Shown here: piece by piece, positions 63,601-64,000 of the stretch
Numbering within the stretch: position 1 is the first letter of the stretch
Layout of the letters: each line of letters starts with the position of its first letter
DNA from: an uncultured Paracoccaceae bacterium
Lineage (GTDB): Bacteria; Pseudomonadota; Alphaproteobacteria; Rhodobacterales; Rhodobacteraceae
Direction of reading: 5' to 3'
Assembly (NCBI GenBank): GCA_947501355.1
Contig: CANMVA010000001.1
Location: 1,945,492-2,009,491 of the forward strand
Length of the DNA stretch: 64,000 nt
Notes under the pieces: model-generated
The model's database searches: none
What the model saw: only the letters and a program-made list of their open reading frames with translations
Told to the model about the DNA's origin: nothing
Program-made: the position numbers and the translations under genes

Positions 63601-64000
63601 AAAGGCAGTGACTTTCACGACGCCGTCGCCATCCACATCATTGATGCGGAAGGACACATCTTCGACCGGGTTCGAGAAGTCGAGCGCATATTCCGCGCCG
63701 TTGCCCTGACCGCCTGTCTCGCTGTAAAGCGAGCTGTTGTCATCGGCCGGACCACCGCCCGTGTCGATCATGTCGATATTCTGGTCGTCGCTCTCGAACT
63801 CTGTATCCGCGCCGTTCGCGTTTGTGACCGAGAAGGTGACGTCCACATTGCCGGTGTTTTGCGTGAAGCCGCCCAGGTTCTGGCCATTGCCCGCGCCTGC
63901 CAGATCCCACTCAAAGCTTTCGCGCACCGGATCGCCGGTGCCTGCCAGATCGCTGTCACCAAAGATCGTGTCATTGCCCGCGCCACCGTCAACGATATCG
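60604..64000 (-). CDS. Large RTX calcium-binding protein with C-terminal Hint module (start beyond right edge)
   Basis: At least 1131 residues are visible, and the frame is still open at the window edge with RTX sequence (GGAGNDTIFGD). Reading inward: a non-repeat domain of about 196 residues beginning RESFEW, homologous to the one in the 40169 protein; long tracts of GGxGxDxxx units; short spacers; and a Hint_2 module of 193 residues from CFTPGTTIATPKGERL through VSPNHRVLVS to LKKHEAKLLIS. A valine (GTG) at 63927 could look like a start, but repeat sequence continues before it. It should be secreted and bind many calcium ions. Confidence 0.88.
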   Translation of the reverse strand, partial: DIVDGGAGNDTIFGDSDLAGTGDPVRESFEWDLAGAGNGQNLGGFTQNTGNVDVTFSVTNANGADTEFESDDQNIDMIDTGGGPADDNSSLYSETGGQGNGAEYALDFSNPVEDVSFRINDVDGDGVVKVTAFDADGNPVPVTLMGGSDVTISDSDGANGVDTIDSDGGYAPDTSPNYSTLVSIAGPVSQIVIEHTQDGPDNSGINVTDIYYDAFPVDDGPAGNDTLIGGVGDDALFGEGGDDTLSGGVGDDTVEGGDGDDTITLEDGFGDDTIDGGENGQTDGDTLDASAVTEDTTVVLSDPEDGTISNGPDTATFEEIENIVLGSGDDTVTGSDGDDTVTTGAGEDTVEGGAGDDTFDLGTGTGGPDGDADTIIFSDGDGNDTLVNFDTPITNPDGSLSGVDQLDVSGLTDADGNPVTTEDVTVTGNPDGDAVLTFPNGETITLVGVTPDQVDDIDELVAIGIPDGRDGIVEGTDAGELIDVNYDGDPNGDFVDNDDALLPGEVGDDDIIQAGGGDDTVIAGEGDDEVFGGTGDDRIEGNAGDDTLFGEEGDDRIIGGVGNDTIEGGIGNDDLSGNVGDDTIDGGDGDDEIGGAEGDDTLLGGDGEDTITGGSGDDTIDSGDDADTIDAGSGDDVIAGGDGDDNIIGGDGSDTVTGGDGDDVINTSGHLPLLDLGFPGYPSTGVPPLPVDFAPGNDIDFVDGGAGDDIIITGDDADTILGGDGNDTIDAGIDADTIDGGDGDDRIVGGEGSDTIDGGDGDDVIYAGIDPDLGLPDDLDIPDSGINQPADPEQNNGKDVVNGGAGNDTIFGQDDDDTLFGDEGDDFIDGGIDEDTISGGSGDDTIIGGEGADTLTGNSGEDTFLVGSPEEGIGDVIDGGQAASGPDDEIDTLDLTGSGNIKITYTSADQEDGFVEFRDENDVTTGTLTFTEIENVIPCFTPGTTIATPKGERLVEELKVGDKIITRDNGLQEIRWLGAKTMDWKALSGQPHLKPILVRAGALGNGLPERDMLVSPNHRVLVSNDKTALYFEEREVLAAAKHLVNNNGIHEVDTMGTTYIHFMFDQHEVVLSNGSWTESFQPGDYTLKGIGNAQRNEIFELFPELKNAQGIEDYRAARKTLKKHEAKLLIS

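Noticed and set aside
63925-63927. GTG at 63927 as the real start of the last RTX-Hint gene
   Set aside because: The frame continues to the window edge with RTX-type sequence and there is no ribosome site before the GTG.

Overview
The window is high-GC, gene-dense DNA from an alphaproteobacterium, most probably a marine Rhodobacteraceae/Roseobacter-group organism. This is inferred from gene content: class II DAHP synthase, GlxA-type regulators, dense ABC uptake systems for amino acids and choline, RTX proteins ending in Hint domains, and dimethylglycine-dehydrogenase-like enzymes. No rRNA, tRNA, insertion sequence, phage or CRISPR array was found.

Layout. Positions 1-3.8 kb: start of an acyl-CoA ligase gene, an XRE-cupin regulator, and a minus-strand run (yejA-like binding protein, an entericidin-like 38-residue lipoprotein, thioredoxin-type arsC, a CsbD-like small protein). 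3.86-3.98 kb: a well-formed orphan small RNA with promoter, hairpin and terminator. 4.1-9.6 kb: a liv branched-chain amino acid uptake operon containing an unknown secreted protein. 9.7-15.7 kb: PQQ sugar dehydrogenase, nuclease, GlxA regulator, DAHP synthase, transglutaminase-like and PAS proteins. 15.8-26.4 kb: yicC-gmk-gamma carbonic anhydrase-PLP enzyme-phoR, then a Pho box and pstSCAB-phoU-phoB. 26.5-28.4 kb: a small unknown, a YeiH exporter and a RidA protein.

28.4-36.9 kb: a tightly packed nine-gene operon with an NMT1/THI5-type ABC importer, a cytosine-deaminase-like hydrolase, an FAD oxidase, two flavodoxin-fold reductases, a non-haem iron oxygenase and a creatininase-family hydrolase. 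A LacI-type palindrome and a foldable leader precede it. This looks like uptake and ring-opening catabolism of an N-heterocycle, perhaps a thiamine-type pyrimidine, and I do not recognise it as a described pathway. It faces a choline-type ABC transporter (36.9-39.7 kb).

40.2-64 kb: three large RTX calcium-binding proteins, each ending in a Hint-type module of exactly 193 residues. A fourth protein has a Hint-like region whose catalytic cysteine is replaced by glycine. Between them lie a sulfatase-family hydrolase, aroQ, a candidate structured RNA, rpsB-tsf with a possible leader pseudoknot, psuK-psuG, a DUF502 protein, a GFA protein, a glutaredoxin-type arsC, a patatin, bdhA, a dimethylglycine-dehydrogenase-like enzyme and a MobA-like nucleotidyltransferase. 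The last RTX gene runs off the right edge.

All four ABC operons carry a strong hairpin directly after the binding-protein gene. This is consistent with making more binding protein than membrane and ATPase components. Functional calls come from motifs and family knowledge. Pathway-level statements are inference.
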